Assembly (NCBI GenBank): GCA_009379955.1
Contig: WHST01000053.1
Span: forward strand, 1-40,761
Origin: Streptosporangiales bacterium
Lineage (GTDB): Bacteria; Actinomycetota; Actinomycetes; Streptosporangiales; WHST01
Direction: 5' to 3'
Length of the DNA stretch: 40,761 bases
Shown: positions 17,774 to 26,077 of the stretch, piece after piece
How positions within the stretch are numbered: position 1 is the stretch's first letter
Layout: each line of letters opens with the position of its first letter
Position numbers and translations under genes: made by a program
The notes under the pieces: generated by a model
The model's database searches: none
What the model was told of the DNA's origin: nothing
Seen by the model: only the letters and a program-made list of their open reading frames with translations

Positions 17774-18939
17774 GCCGTACGGCCCTCCCGCAGCAGGAGG
17801 CAGCCGCCGAGCAGGCCGACGGCCGCGACCATCAGCCACGCCGGTGTGAAGCCGTGCTCGGCTGCCACGAGGCCGAAGACGACCGGGCCGACGAGGCCGC
17901 CGGTGAGTGCGCCGGAGTGCACCACCCCGCTCGCCGCCGCGGGCGTCCGCATGTGCGCCTGCACGATGCCGAGCTGCAGCAGGCCCGGCCAGCCCCAGCC
18001 GGCGACGAACGCGACGAGGGTGGCGACGACGAGCGCGGCCGTGCCCGACCCGAAGGCCAGCAGGACGAGTCCGAGCGTGCCCGTCGCCATCATCAGGCCG
18101 GCGGCGCGCAGCGACCGGGTCGAGCGCCGCCCGGCCAGCCAGCCCCCGACCAGCCGGGTGACGATCCCCGCCACGCTGGCGCAGCTGAGCAGCAGGCCGG
18201 CGGTGGCGAGCGACCGGCCGGACGCGACGGTCGACTCGACGTAGAACGCGCCGAGCGAGTTGGCGGCCACCGTGCCGCAACAGCTCGCGGCGGCCACCCG
18301 CAGCAGGGAAGGGAACAGCGCGGGGTCGATCCTCACCCGCGGCTGCCTCGGCAGTCGCGACGCGCGGCCGCCCGGCGCCGACACGGCGACGACGACCAGC
18401 AGGGTGACGGCGACCAGCGCCGCGCCCGCGAACGCCCACCGCCACCCGATCGTGAGGCCGACGACCGGCACCGCGGCGCCCGCGAGCAGCGTCGCCGTGG
18501 GGACGGCCGACTGCTTGACGCCGAACGCGAAGCCCAGTCGGTGGGCGGGTATCCCCCGCGCGAGGGCGAGGTTCGCGGCGGGCTGGATCAGGCCGTTCGA
18601 CATCCCGCCCACCGCGAGGCAGGCGGCGAGGACGGGCAGGGAGCGGGCGAGTCCGGCCACCGCCCCGAGGGCGGTCACCGCGAGCGCGACGCCCAGCGCC
18701 AGCGTCCAGCGCGCCCCGAGGCGTTCGGCGATCCTGCCGCCGGGTATCGCCGTCAGCGCGGACGCGCCGTAGAAGACGCCGATGACCAGGCCGAGCCCCG
18801 CCTCGTCGAACGCCAGGTCGGCCCGGACCAGCAGGGCCAACCCGCTCACCAGGAAGTTCGGGAGCACGCCGACGACCGTGCAGGCGACGGCGGCGCCCAT
18901 CAGCAGCGACGACCGCATGCGTCCCGGTGGCGCGCTCAC
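17770..18939 (-). CDS. MFS transporter
   Basis: 389-aa major facilitator with about twelve hydrophobic segments, a Gly-rich first half (GVFYGASALTAIPGGRIAER, the loop 2-3 motif) and a second half beginning near residue 205. Resembles the cyanate/small-anion and sugar-acid branch of MFS_1, but no substrate can be assigned. Start is GTG at 18939, ten bases after the Rieske stop; ATG 18918 is an alternative. It lies in an operon with the Rieske ferredoxin and two amidohydrolases, so it probably carries their substrate or product. Confidence 0.83.
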   Translation of the reverse strand: MSAPPGRMRSSLLMGAAVACTVVGVLPNFLVSGLALLVRADLAFDEAGLGLVIGVFYGASALTAIPGGRIAERLGARWTLALGVALAVTALGAVAGLARSLPVLAACLAVGGMSNGLIQPAANLALARGIPAHRLGFAFGVKQSAVPTATLLAGAAVPVVGLTIGWRWAFAGAALVAVTLLVVVAVSAPGGRASRLPRQPRVRIDPALFPSLLRVAAASCCGTVAANSLGAFYVESTVASGRSLATAGLLLSCASVAGIVTRLVGGWLAGRRSTRSLRAAGLMMATGTLGLVLLAFGSGTAALVVATLVAFVAGWGWPGLLQLGIVQAHMRTPAAASGVVHSGALTGGLVGPVVFGLVAAEHGFTPAWLMVAAVGLLGGCLLLREGRTA

Positions 18940-18949
18940 CCGGCGGTCG

Positions 18950-19363
18950 TCACGAGCAGACGACCAGGTAGTCGTCGTCGACGGTGACCCGCAGCGTCTC
19001 GACGGTGTACGCGCGGACGCGGGTGCGTGTCGGGTCGAACCAGGACCGTCCGGTGGCGAGGTCGAACTCCCAGTTGTGCCAGGGACAGGCGAGGAAGCTG
19101 CGACCGGGCTCGTGGTCGTACTCGCCCGGCGACGATGACCTCAGCGAACCGACGACGTCGCCCTCGCACAGCGGCGCCCCCTGGTGCGGGCAGGTGTTCC
19201 TCAGCGCGTAGTACCTGCCGCCGACGTTGAAGACCCCGATCGAACGTCCGTCGATCTCGACGATGCGGCGACTCCCCGGAGGGAGCTCGTCCGCACGTCC
19301 GATCACATGGCGGGGCATCGGAAGGGACTCGTTCTGAACGTCGCCACTGCCCGCCCCTCTCAC
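18950..19363 (-). CDS. Rieske [2Fe-2S] ferredoxin, stand-alone
   Basis: Small single-domain Rieske protein (137 aa from GTG 19363, or 122 aa from ATG 19318, MPRHVIGRADELPPG). Cluster ligands are Cys58/His60 in CPHQGAPLC and Cys93/His96 in CPWHNWEF. Such proteins transfer electrons to ring-hydroxylating oxygenases or related enzymes. No oxygenase alpha subunit or reductase is present in the window, so its partner is either elsewhere or one of the operon enzymes. Between the two halves there is a loop of about 26 residues (SLRSSSPGEYDHEPGRSF) longer than in NirD-like proteins. It lies 3 bp after the amidohydrolase stop. Confidence 0.88.
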   Translation of the reverse strand: MRGAGSGDVQNESLPMPRHVIGRADELPPGSRRIVEIDGRSIGVFNVGGRYYALRNTCPHQGAPLCEGDVVGSLRSSSPGEYDHEPGRSFLACPWHNWEFDLATGRSWFDPTRTRVRAYTVETLRVTVDDDYLVVCS

Positions 19364-19366
19364 CGT

Positions 19367-20455
19367 TCAGTTCGGCTGCGAAGTCGGCGACAGCGGAGCA
19401 AGCCGGTAGCAGCGTGTGGCGTTCCCGTACCGCACCTTGTCCGCCGCGGCGGGCGGCAGCCGGTCCACCAGCGCCATCGGGTCACAGCCGTGGTCGTGCG
19501 GGAAGTCGGTGCCGTACATCAGGACGTCGTCGGAGCCGATCTGGTCGACGATCGTCATGACCTGGTCGCCCGTCGCGGGCGCGTCGACCGGCTGGACGCT
19601 CATCGTCACGTGCCGGCGCACGTACGCCGACGGCGGCTCCTCCACCCACGGCACCTCGCGCCTGATGCCGCGCCACTCCTTGTCGAGCCGCCACATCAGC
19701 TGCGGTAACCACGTCCAGCCGCCCTCGAGCAGCGCGACCCGGAGGTCGGGGAAGCGCCGGAACGCACCCTCGAGGACGAGGCTCGAGAGCTGCGCCTGCA
19801 TCACGTGCGCCATGCCGACGTACTCCTCGAGGTAGTAGCTGGGCCAGCCCACGGGAGTCGGCGGCGTCCACGTCATGCCACCGAAGTGCACGCCGACGGC
19901 AAGTCCGTGCCGCTCGGCCGCGGCGAGGATCGGGTAGTAGTTCCTGTTGCCGTACGGATGCGTCGCCCGTGCGGGGAGGAACACCTGCACGACCCGCTCG
20001 TGACCGGCCATCCGTTCGATCTCCGCCGCGGCGAGCTCCGGGTACTGCGGCGGCACCACGACGCTGCCGAGCAGCCGGTCGTCGGCGCTCAGGCACTCGT
20101 GCACGAGCCAGTCGTTGACCGCGGCGCTCATCGCGACGGCGAAGTCGGGCGGACCCATCGCCTCCACCCCGTAGTGACAGTTGACGACCGCACGCGTACC
20201 GGGGTCGTCGCCGAGACAGTCCGTCCGCAGCGCGCGCAACGCGTCGTCGAGAGTCGCGCCGAAGCGTGCACGTCCCGACGTCCGCGCGCCGGGCGGGTAC
20301 GTGCTCGTCGTGGCCATCGTGCCGGTGAAGCCGGCGACCGCGATGTACTCGTTCCAGTGCTCGGACAGGTACGGTGCGAGCTGCCCGACGGTCGGCGTCG
20401 GGACATGCACGTCGCAGTCGACGAGGGGCGCGCGGACGGCGCGCTCAGGCGGCAC
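19367..20455 (-). CDS. Amidohydrolase-2 family protein (decarboxylase/hydrolase), copy 1
   Basis: Metal-dependent TIM-barrel enzyme (362 aa) of the ACMSD/gamma-resorcylate decarboxylase-like group. Motifs: VDCDVHVP (residues 12-18, D-x-H metal site), VGVHFGG (metal or catalytic His), LEGGWTWLPQL and YGTDFPHDH (active-site Asp). Members remove carboxyl groups from aromatic acids or hydrolyse lactones. A GTG start at 20455 overlaps the end of the sister gene by 11 bp. The two amidohydrolases are diverged paralogs and may form a complex or act in sequence. Confidence 0.85.
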   Translation of the reverse strand: MPPERAVRAPLVDCDVHVPTPTVGQLAPYLSEHWNEYIAVAGFTGTMATTSTYPPGARTSGRARFGATLDDALRALRTDCLGDDPGTRAVVNCHYGVEAMGPPDFAVAMSAAVNDWLVHECLSADDRLLGSVVVPPQYPELAAAEIERMAGHERVVQVFLPARATHPYGNRNYYPILAAAERHGLAVGVHFGGMTWTPPTPVGWPSYYLEEYVGMAHVMQAQLSSLVLEGAFRRFPDLRVALLEGGWTWLPQLMWRLDKEWRGIRREVPWVEEPPSAYVRRHVTMSVQPVDAPATGDQVMTIVDQIGSDDVLMYGTDFPHDHGCDPMALVDRLPPAAADKVRYGNATRCYRLAPLSPTSQPN

Positions 20456-21545
20456 GGTCGATCCCGTACAGCGAGGCCGCGTGGTCGTACAACACCGCGC
20501 GCCTGAGCTCCTTCGACATCTCGCGAGGCAGGGCGCGGTCGGGCGCGTCGAAGTCCCAGTGCGGGTAGTCGCTGGAGAACAGCAGCCGCTCGGTGACCCC
20601 CAGCTCGTCGAGTTGGTCGAGCAGCTGCGTGAACTGCTCGGGTCGCTCCGGTTCCTCGATCGGCTGCGTGGTGTACCAGAAGTGGCGACGCACGTAGGTC
20701 GACGGGAGCTCGTCGACGTGCGGCACCTCGTGACCGAGCAGGTGCCATGCGCGGTCGAGCCGCCAGCTCAGCCACGGCACCCACGCGAAGCCGCCCTCCT
20801 GGCAGATCCACTTCAACGTCGGGAAGTGCGTGAACACGCCCTGACAGACGAGGCTGGCGACGTGGGCGTGGAACGCCTGCGGGTAGCCGGCATGGTCCTC
20901 GAAGTAGTAGGAGGGGAATCCCGCACCGGTGATGGTGTTGCCGCCCACTCCCCCGACGTGGACGGCCACCGGCAGGTCGTACTCGACCGCGGCCTCGTAG
21001 ATCCGCCAGTACCTGCGGCTGCCGAGTGGCTCGCGTGTCCTGAGGTTCAGCAGCACCTGGACGAACCTCGGGTGGTCCGCGAGCCGGCGGATCTCCGCGA
21101 CGGCGAGGTCGGGATCCTCGTACGCCACACAGATCGAGCCGTACAGCCGCGGCTCGGGATCGATCCACCGGTCGAGGGTGTAGTCGTTGAGCGCGGTCGT
21201 GAGCGCCGCGGCGTACTCGGGGAACTGGCTGCCCATGAAGATCTGCTCGAGCGGGTTGAGGATGCCGACCGTGATCCCCCACCGGTCGAGATGCTGGTCG
21301 CGCATCAGCTGCAGGTCGCTGCCCGGCGCTCCCGTCTCCGGCCACGTGTCCGCGCGGGCGGCCATGTTGCGCGGGCGCGTCGGGAAGAAGGCGATGGAGT
21401 TCGGGCTGCGGATGCCGAACTCCTCGTGGTAGCGACGCCACCGTGCCGGCAGGTACTCCCTGATGGTGTTCGCGTCCGGCAGGTAGTTGTGGATGTCGGT
21501 GTCGATGATCGGCCCGTGCCGTCGCGGCCGGGTTGAATCCAACAT
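20445..21545 (-). CDS. Amidohydrolase-2 family protein (decarboxylase/hydrolase), copy 2
   Basis: 366 aa, same fold as its downstream neighbour. Motifs: IDTDIHNYLPD (D-x-H site at the N-terminus), VAVHVGGVGG, CQEGGFAWVPWLSWRLDRAW and LFSSDYPHWDFD. First gene of a five-gene operon (two amidohydrolases, Rieske, two MFS carriers). The start at ATG 21545 (MLDSTRP) is chosen; an in-frame GTG at 21572 would run into the divergent control region. No clear ribosome binding site precedes 21545, so a leaderless or short-leader transcript is possible. Confidence 0.83.
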   Translation of the reverse strand: MLDSTRPRRHGPIIDTDIHNYLPDANTIREYLPARWRRYHEEFGIRSPNSIAFFPTRPRNMAARADTWPETGAPGSDLQLMRDQHLDRWGITVGILNPLEQIFMGSQFPEYAAALTTALNDYTLDRWIDPEPRLYGSICVAYEDPDLAVAEIRRLADHPRFVQVLLNLRTREPLGSRRYWRIYEAAVEYDLPVAVHVGGVGGNTITGAGFPSYYFEDHAGYPQAFHAHVASLVCQGVFTHFPTLKWICQEGGFAWVPWLSWRLDRAWHLLGHEVPHVDELPSTYVRRHFWYTTQPIEEPERPEQFTQLLDQLDELGVTERLLFSSDYPHWDFDAPDRALPREMSKELRRAVLYDHAASLYGIDRAA

Positions 21546-21595
21546 TCTGCAGACTATACTACGCAACAACACTCGCGCGCGGATAAGGAGCCACG
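21546..21595. promoter_or_regulatory. Very short divergent promoter region
   Basis: Only 50 bp separate the amidohydrolase operon from the divergent alpha/beta hydrolase. It contains the AT-rich block CTGCAGACTATACTACGC (about 21547-21564), with TATACT as a possible -10 for the rightward gene, and the Shine-Dalgarno AAGGAG (21585-21590). Both promoters must overlap, so a single regulator could control both directions. The CAT-N5-ATG core is not intact here. Confidence 0.45.
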
Positions 21596-22825
21596 ATGGC
21601 GAACACCGACGGTGCCGGAGGTCGGATCAGGCTGCGACGCGACTCGCAGCAATGGGCGTTCGACCGCTTCGTCAACGAGACCGGCCGGGTGTTCCACTGG
21701 CAGCAGAACGGCCGCGGACGGCTACCGGCCGCCGTCAAGCAGCACGACATGATCAGCAAGCACGTCGGCCGCTCGGCGGCAGCGCTCGAGCGCATCGCCA
21801 AGTCCGAGGCCGAGGCAGGGCACGACCTGACGGCCCTGGAGTTCTACTTCGACGCCGCGTCGGCGTACGCGCAGGCACAGCACCCGGTCTTCGCACTGAA
21901 CGACGAGAAGCGCCACCTGCACGGCGGCGTGCTCCGCTGCTACGACGAGGTGCGCCGTCTCGCCCCGACTCCCATCGAGAAGATCGACGTCCCGTTCGAG
22001 GGCAACACCGTCTCCGGCTACCTGCACCTGGCCCCGGTCGACGGCCCCGCGCCGCTCGTCTTCTTCATACCCGGCTGCGACATGACCAAGGAGATGGTCC
22101 CGCATCCCCTGTTCAACTTCGCGACCAGCCGCGGCATGCACCTGTTCGTCTTCGACGGGCCCGGCCAGGGCGAGTCGAACCTCCGGGGCCTGAGGCTGAC
22201 GCTCGACAACTATGAGCGCGCCGCGAGCGCGGCCCTGACCGAGCTGCTCGCCCGCCCGGAGGTCGACGAGAGCCGCGTCGGGCTGTACTCGCTCAGCTTC
22301 GGCTCCTACTGGGGCGCACGCTTCGCCGCGACCGACCACAGGATCGCCGCGACGGTGATCCTCTGGGCATCGATCTCCGACAAGTACTACCTCCTGGAGG
22401 AGGAGTCTCCGCGCTACAAGCAGCTCTTCGCGTTCATGACCGGCCTCGAGTCCGAGGCCGAGCTCGACACCTTCCGCGACAACTTGGCCCTGGAGTCGGT
22501 GCTCCCGGAGATCGTCGGCCCGACCCTCTTCACGATCGGCCAGTACGACCCCCGTAGCCCCCTGGAGGACGTCTACCGCCTCGTCGACACCGTCACCGCA
22601 CCGACGGAGCTGTGGGTCTTCGAGGACCAGCACCACAACACCAACATGAAGGCGTCGTTCGCCACCCAGTGGCTCGGCGACCATCACTCCATGTCGGCCG
22701 ACTGGCTGAAGGACCGCCTCGACGGCAAGCCGATCGCCCAGCCGGGCGAGACCAAGTGGATCGCCCCCAAGGGCCACAGCCCCAACGACCCGGCCGTCCC
22801 GAGAAAGCGCCACTGGTTCGACTAG
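21596..22825 (+). CDS. Alpha/beta hydrolase (dihydropseudooxynicotine-hydrolase/FrsA-like)
   Basis: 409-aa hydrolase with a helical N-terminal domain (about 1-130) and a C-terminal alpha/beta-hydrolase core. Nucleophile elbow LYSLSFGS with Ser234, acid Asp318 (GQYDPRSP), His346 or His347 (EDQHHNTN); oxyanion loop near FIPGCDMTKEM. This architecture is that of C-C-bond hydrolases such as 2,6-dihydropseudooxynicotine hydrolase and of the EstB/FrsA group. Strong start: ATAAGGAG seven bases before ATG 21596. It is divergent from the amidohydrolase operon, so a joint role in breaking down an aromatic or beta-diketone-like compound is plausible. Confidence 0.85.
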   Translation: MANTDGAGGRIRLRRDSQQWAFDRFVNETGRVFHWQQNGRGRLPAAVKQHDMISKHVGRSAAALERIAKSEAEAGHDLTALEFYFDAASAYAQAQHPVFALNDEKRHLHGGVLRCYDEVRRLAPTPIEKIDVPFEGNTVSGYLHLAPVDGPAPLVFFIPGCDMTKEMVPHPLFNFATSRGMHLFVFDGPGQGESNLRGLRLTLDNYERAASAALTELLARPEVDESRVGLYSLSFGSYWGARFAATDHRIAATVILWASISDKYYLLEEESPRYKQLFAFMTGLESEAELDTFRDNLALESVLPEIVGPTLFTIGQYDPRSPLEDVYRLVDTVTAPTELWVFEDQHHNTNMKASFATQWLGDHHSMSADWLKDRLDGKPIAQPGETKWIAPKGHSPNDPAVPRKRHWFD

Positions 22826-22838
22826 CACATCACCTCAC

Positions 22839-22904
22839 CAACGTGGACTTCACCTCGTCCCTGCACGAGGTGAAGTCCACGTTGATCACGTCAACGTGAT
22901 CAAC
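22839..22904. terminator. Two overlapping hairpins between convergent genes
   Basis: Hairpin 1: a perfect 20-bp stem, arms 22839-22858 and 22865-22884, loop of 6. Hairpin 2: an 11-bp stem, arms 22881-22891 and 22894-22904, almost a continuous palindrome. They share GTTG at 22881-22884, so they compete at the base. Hairpin 2 covers the stop codon (22900-22902) of the leftward Ldh2 gene. Likely a bidirectional terminator. Confidence 0.8.
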
Positions 22905-23976
22905 GGGGCAGGAGGCTCGGCGGCGGGCGCAGGCCCAGGTCCGACGCAAGGGCCGACAGCCGCTCGACGACCTCTTGCTCCAACGGGAGCCCGTCGGCCA
23001 GGGCGCGCGACTCGTGCAGGGCCTCGATCTCCCCCGGGACGTAGACCCGCGACACCCCAGGCGCGCGCGGTGCCGCCGTGATCTCCTCGCACAGCGCACG
23101 CACCCGGTCCTGGAAGAGCGCGAACGCGCTCTCCGACGACACGTCGATGACGAGCAGGAAGTAGCCCGTGTCGCTCGGGGTGTCCGGGTCGTAGAGCCAG
23201 TTGCCGACTCCGCTCGCCATCGCCGCGCCGGACAGCGCCGCCGCGAGCGTCTCGATCATCAGGGCGAGGCCGTAGCCCTTGTGGCCCTCGACCGGGAGCA
23301 GGGCGCCGCGTTCGACGAAGAAGTCCTCCGGGGCGGTCGATGGCTCACCGTCGGGGTCGAGGATCCAGCCGAGCGGCACCTGCTCACCACGTTGCGCGGC
23401 CAGCCGGATCTTGCCGCCGGCCACCTTGCTCATCGCGATGTCGAGCACGAACGGCGGCGCGCCGGTGCGCGGGGCGCCGAAGCCGAGCGGGCTGTTGCCA
23501 ATCGACCGGCTCCGCGACCCGGTGACGGCCATGATGGGCGGGGTGTTCGACGCCATCAGGCCGACGCATCCCGCCTCCGCGCACATCAGGGCGTAGTGGC
23601 CGGCGGCGCCGAAGTGGTTGGCGTTGCGGACCGACACCATCGCGAGCCCGTGCTCGCGCGCACGCTCGATGCCCAGCCGCGTGGCGTACGACGCGACGAC
23701 GGGACCCACGCCCGCGCGGGCGTCGGCGGCCACGAGCCCGCCGCGATCGGTCTCGTGCACCAGGCGCGCCCGCGGATCCGCGCCGCCGTCGCGCAACTGC
23801 CTGACGTACTGGTGCAGGTACGCGACGCCGTGGCTCTGCACACCGCGCAACGACGTGCGGACGAGCACGTCAGCACCGGCCGCGGCACCCTCGGCGTCGA
23901 CACCCGACGCCTCGAACGCGCGCCGTGCGAACAAGCGCAGTTCCGCCGCGTCGACGACCACCGGCGCATCCGTCAC
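22900..23976 (-). CDS. Ldh2/MDH2-family malate/L-lactate-type dehydrogenase, copy 1
   Basis: NAD(P)-dependent 2-hydroxyacid (or imine) oxidoreductase of the Ldh2 family, which includes malate, ureidoglycolate and (R)-sulfolactate (ComC) dehydrogenases. 358 aa, full length. Family motifs: LRGVQSHG with His49, VRNANHFGAAGHY with His121 and His127, MAVTGSR, and EGHKGYGLAL. GTG start at 23976 overlaps the crotonase stop (GTGA), so translation is coupled. Unlike the second copy at 32.5-33.7 kb, this frame is intact. Third gene of the CaiB-crotonase operon; it may oxidise the hydroxy acid released by CoA chemistry. Confidence 0.88.
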   Translation of the reverse strand: MTDAPVVVDAAELRLFARRAFEASGVDAEGAAAGADVLVRTSLRGVQSHGVAYLHQYVRQLRDGGADPRARLVHETDRGGLVAADARAGVGPVVASYATRLGIERAREHGLAMVSVRNANHFGAAGHYALMCAEAGCVGLMASNTPPIMAVTGSRSRSIGNSPLGFGAPRTGAPPFVLDIAMSKVAGGKIRLAAQRGEQVPLGWILDPDGEPSTAPEDFFVERGALLPVEGHKGYGLALMIETLAAALSGAAMASGVGNWLYDPDTPSDTGYFLLVIDVSSESAFALFQDRVRALCEEITAAPRAPGVSRVYVPGEIEALHESRALADGLPLEQEVVERLSALASDLGLRPPPSLLPR

Positions 23977-24773
23977 GTGGTACCGCCGAGGCCCGTGCCC
24001 TTGAACACGGGCTTGCGCTTCTCCAGGAACGCCCGGACGCCCTCGCGGTAGTCCTCGGTGTCGAACGCCGCCCGGCGCAGCGCCAGCGTCTCCTCGGTCT
24101 CGCGCGTCAGCCCGCCGAGCAGCATCTCGACGACGCGCTTGGTGCCCTGCACCGAGTACTGCGCACGCGACGACACCGCCTCGGCGTACTCGGTCACGTG
24201 GCGTTCGAGTGAACCCTCGTGGACGTCCTGGACGAGGCCGATCTCGTACGCGCGTCGCGCGCCGATCGTCATGCCGGTGAACAGGATGCTCTTCGCATGC
24301 GCGGCTCCGACGAGATCGACCAGTCGCTTGGTGACGGCGACCGGGTAGACGATGCCGAGACGCGCCGGCGTGATGGCGAACTTCGCGGACGTGTCGCAGA
24401 ACCTGAGGTCGCACGAGAGCGCGAGCCCGCAACCGCCACCGACGCACGCCCCTTGGATCATCGCGATGCTCGGCTTGACCAGGGTGGCGAGGGCGTCCTG
24501 CGCCTTCGCCGCCGCCGCGTCGTACGACTTCGTGCCCTCCGACGAGGCGCGCAGCGTCTGGAACTCGCTGATGTCCGCGCCTGCCGAGAACGCCGCGTCG
24601 CCCGCACCGCGCAGGACAAGCACCCGCAGCGCGTCGTCCTTCGCGAACCGCGCGAGCAGCTCGGCCAGCTCGACCCACATCGCGTACGTGATCGCGTTGC
24701 GCTTCGCGGGCCGGTTCAGCACGATCGTCGCCACGCCGTCGCGCGCCTCCAGGTAGACGTCGTCCTCGCTCAT
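23973..24773 (-). CDS. Crotonase/enoyl-CoA hydratase family protein
   Basis: 266-aa crotonase-fold enzyme acting on an acyl-CoA. Oxyanion-hole segments are GAGDAAFSAGADISEF (first) and IQGACVGGGCGLALSCDLRF (second). The stretch that in classical hydratases carries the catalytic Glu (PE before the hydrophobic strand) reads ITPARLGIVYP, with Ala instead. A reaction other than simple water addition, for example isomerisation, decarboxylation or hydrolysis, is therefore open. The ATG overlaps the CaiB stop (ATGA) and its own stop overlaps the Ldh2 start. Confidence 0.86.
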   Translation of the reverse strand: MSEDDVYLEARDGVATIVLNRPAKRNAITYAMWVELAELLARFAKDDALRVLVLRGAGDAAFSAGADISEFQTLRASSEGTKSYDAAAAKAQDALATLVKPSIAMIQGACVGGGCGLALSCDLRFCDTSAKFAITPARLGIVYPVAVTKRLVDLVGAAHAKSILFTGMTIGARRAYEIGLVQDVHEGSLERHVTEYAEAVSSRAQYSVQGTKRVVEMLLGGLTRETEETLALRRAAFDTEDYREGVRAFLEKRKPVFKGTGLGGTT

Positions 24774-25990
24774 CCGTGCACCACCTTTGCCGACCGTGCC
24801 GCGTCGTACACCGTGCCGTCGTCGAACAGCTCGCCGACCTGCGCGGCGGTGAGACCGCTCTCGGTCAGGACGTCCCCGGTGTGCTCGCCGACCCCGGGTG
24901 ACGGCAGCCGCAACCGCAACGGAGTGGCGGACAGCTTCGCCGCGGGCACCAGCGTCCTGATCGTCCCCATCGTCGGGTGCTCGACCTCGGTGACCATGCC
25001 GCGCGCGAGCATGTGCTCGTCGGCGAGCGCCTCGTCGTACCGCAGCACGGGCCCGCCGGGTACGCCCGCCGCGTCCATCCGTTCGACCCAGGTCCGCGTC
25101 GGCTCCGCGACCGTGACGCGTTCGATGTCGGCCTCGAGCGCCTCGACGTTGGCGAGGCGCGCGTCCTTGTCCGCGTACCGCGGGTCGGCGAGGAGCTCCG
25201 GTGCCTTCAGCACGTCGGTGCACAGCACCCGCCACATCGGTTCGGTGTTGCCGCCGATCGTGACGTAGCCGTCGCTCGTCCGGTACGCCTGGTACGGCGC
25301 GTTGCGCCGATGCCGCGTGCCCGACTGTTCGGGCAGCTCGCCGCTGCCGAAGTACGCGGCGGCCTCCCAGACGGTGAGCGCGAGGCCCGCCTCGACGAGC
25401 GACAGGTCGATGTACTGTCCCTCGCCGGTCTGCAGCCGGTGGATGTACGCGGCGAGGACGGCCTGCACGGCGAGCGTGCCCGCGACCAGGTCGTTGACGG
25501 CGAAGCCGACCTTGGCCGGCCGCTCGTCCGGCTGCCCGGTCATCCGCAGGAACCCGCAGAGGCCCTGCGCGATGATGTCGAAGCCCGGCCGGTCGCGGTA
25601 CGGCCCGTCCTGGCCGAACCCCGTGATCGAGCAGTAGACGACGTCGGGACGCTCCGCCCGCACGCTTGCGTAGTCGATACCGAGCCGCTCGGTGACGCCC
25701 GGCCGGAAGTTCTCGACGACGACGTCGGCCGTGCGCGCGATCGCCATCAGCACGTCACGACCGCGCGGCGTCGACACGTCGAGACCGATGCTGCGCTTGT
25801 TCCTGTTGACCATGGCGAAGCAGTAGCTCTCGCCGTTCACGTACGGTCCCAGCGCCCGCACGTCGTCGCCCGCCGGCGGACGTTCGACCTTCACGACATC
25901 GGCACCCATGTCGCCGAGCGTCATCGTGCAGTACGGGCCCGAGAGGAACCTGGTCAGGTCGAGCACTCTCATCTGGTTCAGCGGCAGCAT
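24770..25990 (-). CDS. CaiB/BaiF family III CoA-transferase
   Basis: Transfers CoA between carboxylic acids, activating the pathway substrate at the expense of an acyl-CoA. 406 aa, the normal length. N-terminal MRVLDLTRFLSGPYCTMTLGDMGADVVKVERP is diagnostic in position and spacing (starts at residue 7). The nucleophilic Asp lies in RPGFDIIAQG (about residue 138). First gene of the CaiB-crotonase-Ldh2 operon, with four-base overlaps throughout. The perfect dyad at 26054-26072 lies 63 bp upstream. With the NDP-forming synthetase just upstream, this neighbourhood has two ways to make a CoA ester. Confidence 0.9.
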   Translation of the reverse strand: MLPLNQMRVLDLTRFLSGPYCTMTLGDMGADVVKVERPPAGDDVRALGPYVNGESYCFAMVNRNKRSIGLDVSTPRGRDVLMAIARTADVVVENFRPGVTERLGIDYASVRAERPDVVYCSITGFGQDGPYRDRPGFDIIAQGLCGFLRMTGQPDERPAKVGFAVNDLVAGTLAVQAVLAAYIHRLQTGEGQYIDLSLVEAGLALTVWEAAAYFGSGELPEQSGTRHRRNAPYQAYRTSDGYVTIGGNTEPMWRVLCTDVLKAPELLADPRYADKDARLANVEALEADIERVTVAEPTRTWVERMDAAGVPGGPVLRYDEALADEHMLARGMVTEVEHPTMGTIRTLVPAAKLSATPLRLRLPSPGVGEHTGDVLTESGLTAAQVGELFDDGTVYDAARSAKVVHG

Positions 25991-26053
25991 CTCGCCCGGC
26001 CTCCCGGACTGGGGCGCGCGGTGAGCCGTCCGCGCTCGGAGCCACGATGCTAT

Positions 26054-26072
26054 ATCATATTGTCGATATGAT
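26054..26072. promoter_or_regulatory. Promoter/operator dyad of the CaiB operon
   Basis: Perfect palindrome ATCATAT-N5-ATATGAT (26054-26060 / 26066-26072) in an 87-bp gap between the synthetase stop and the CaiB start. On the minus strand TATGAT makes a good -10, with CTGACC 16 bp upstream as a possible -35, so the dyad fills the spacer. It resembles the shared sites in composition but its half-sites are spaced differently. Confidence 0.6.
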
Positions 26073-26077
26073 CGAGG

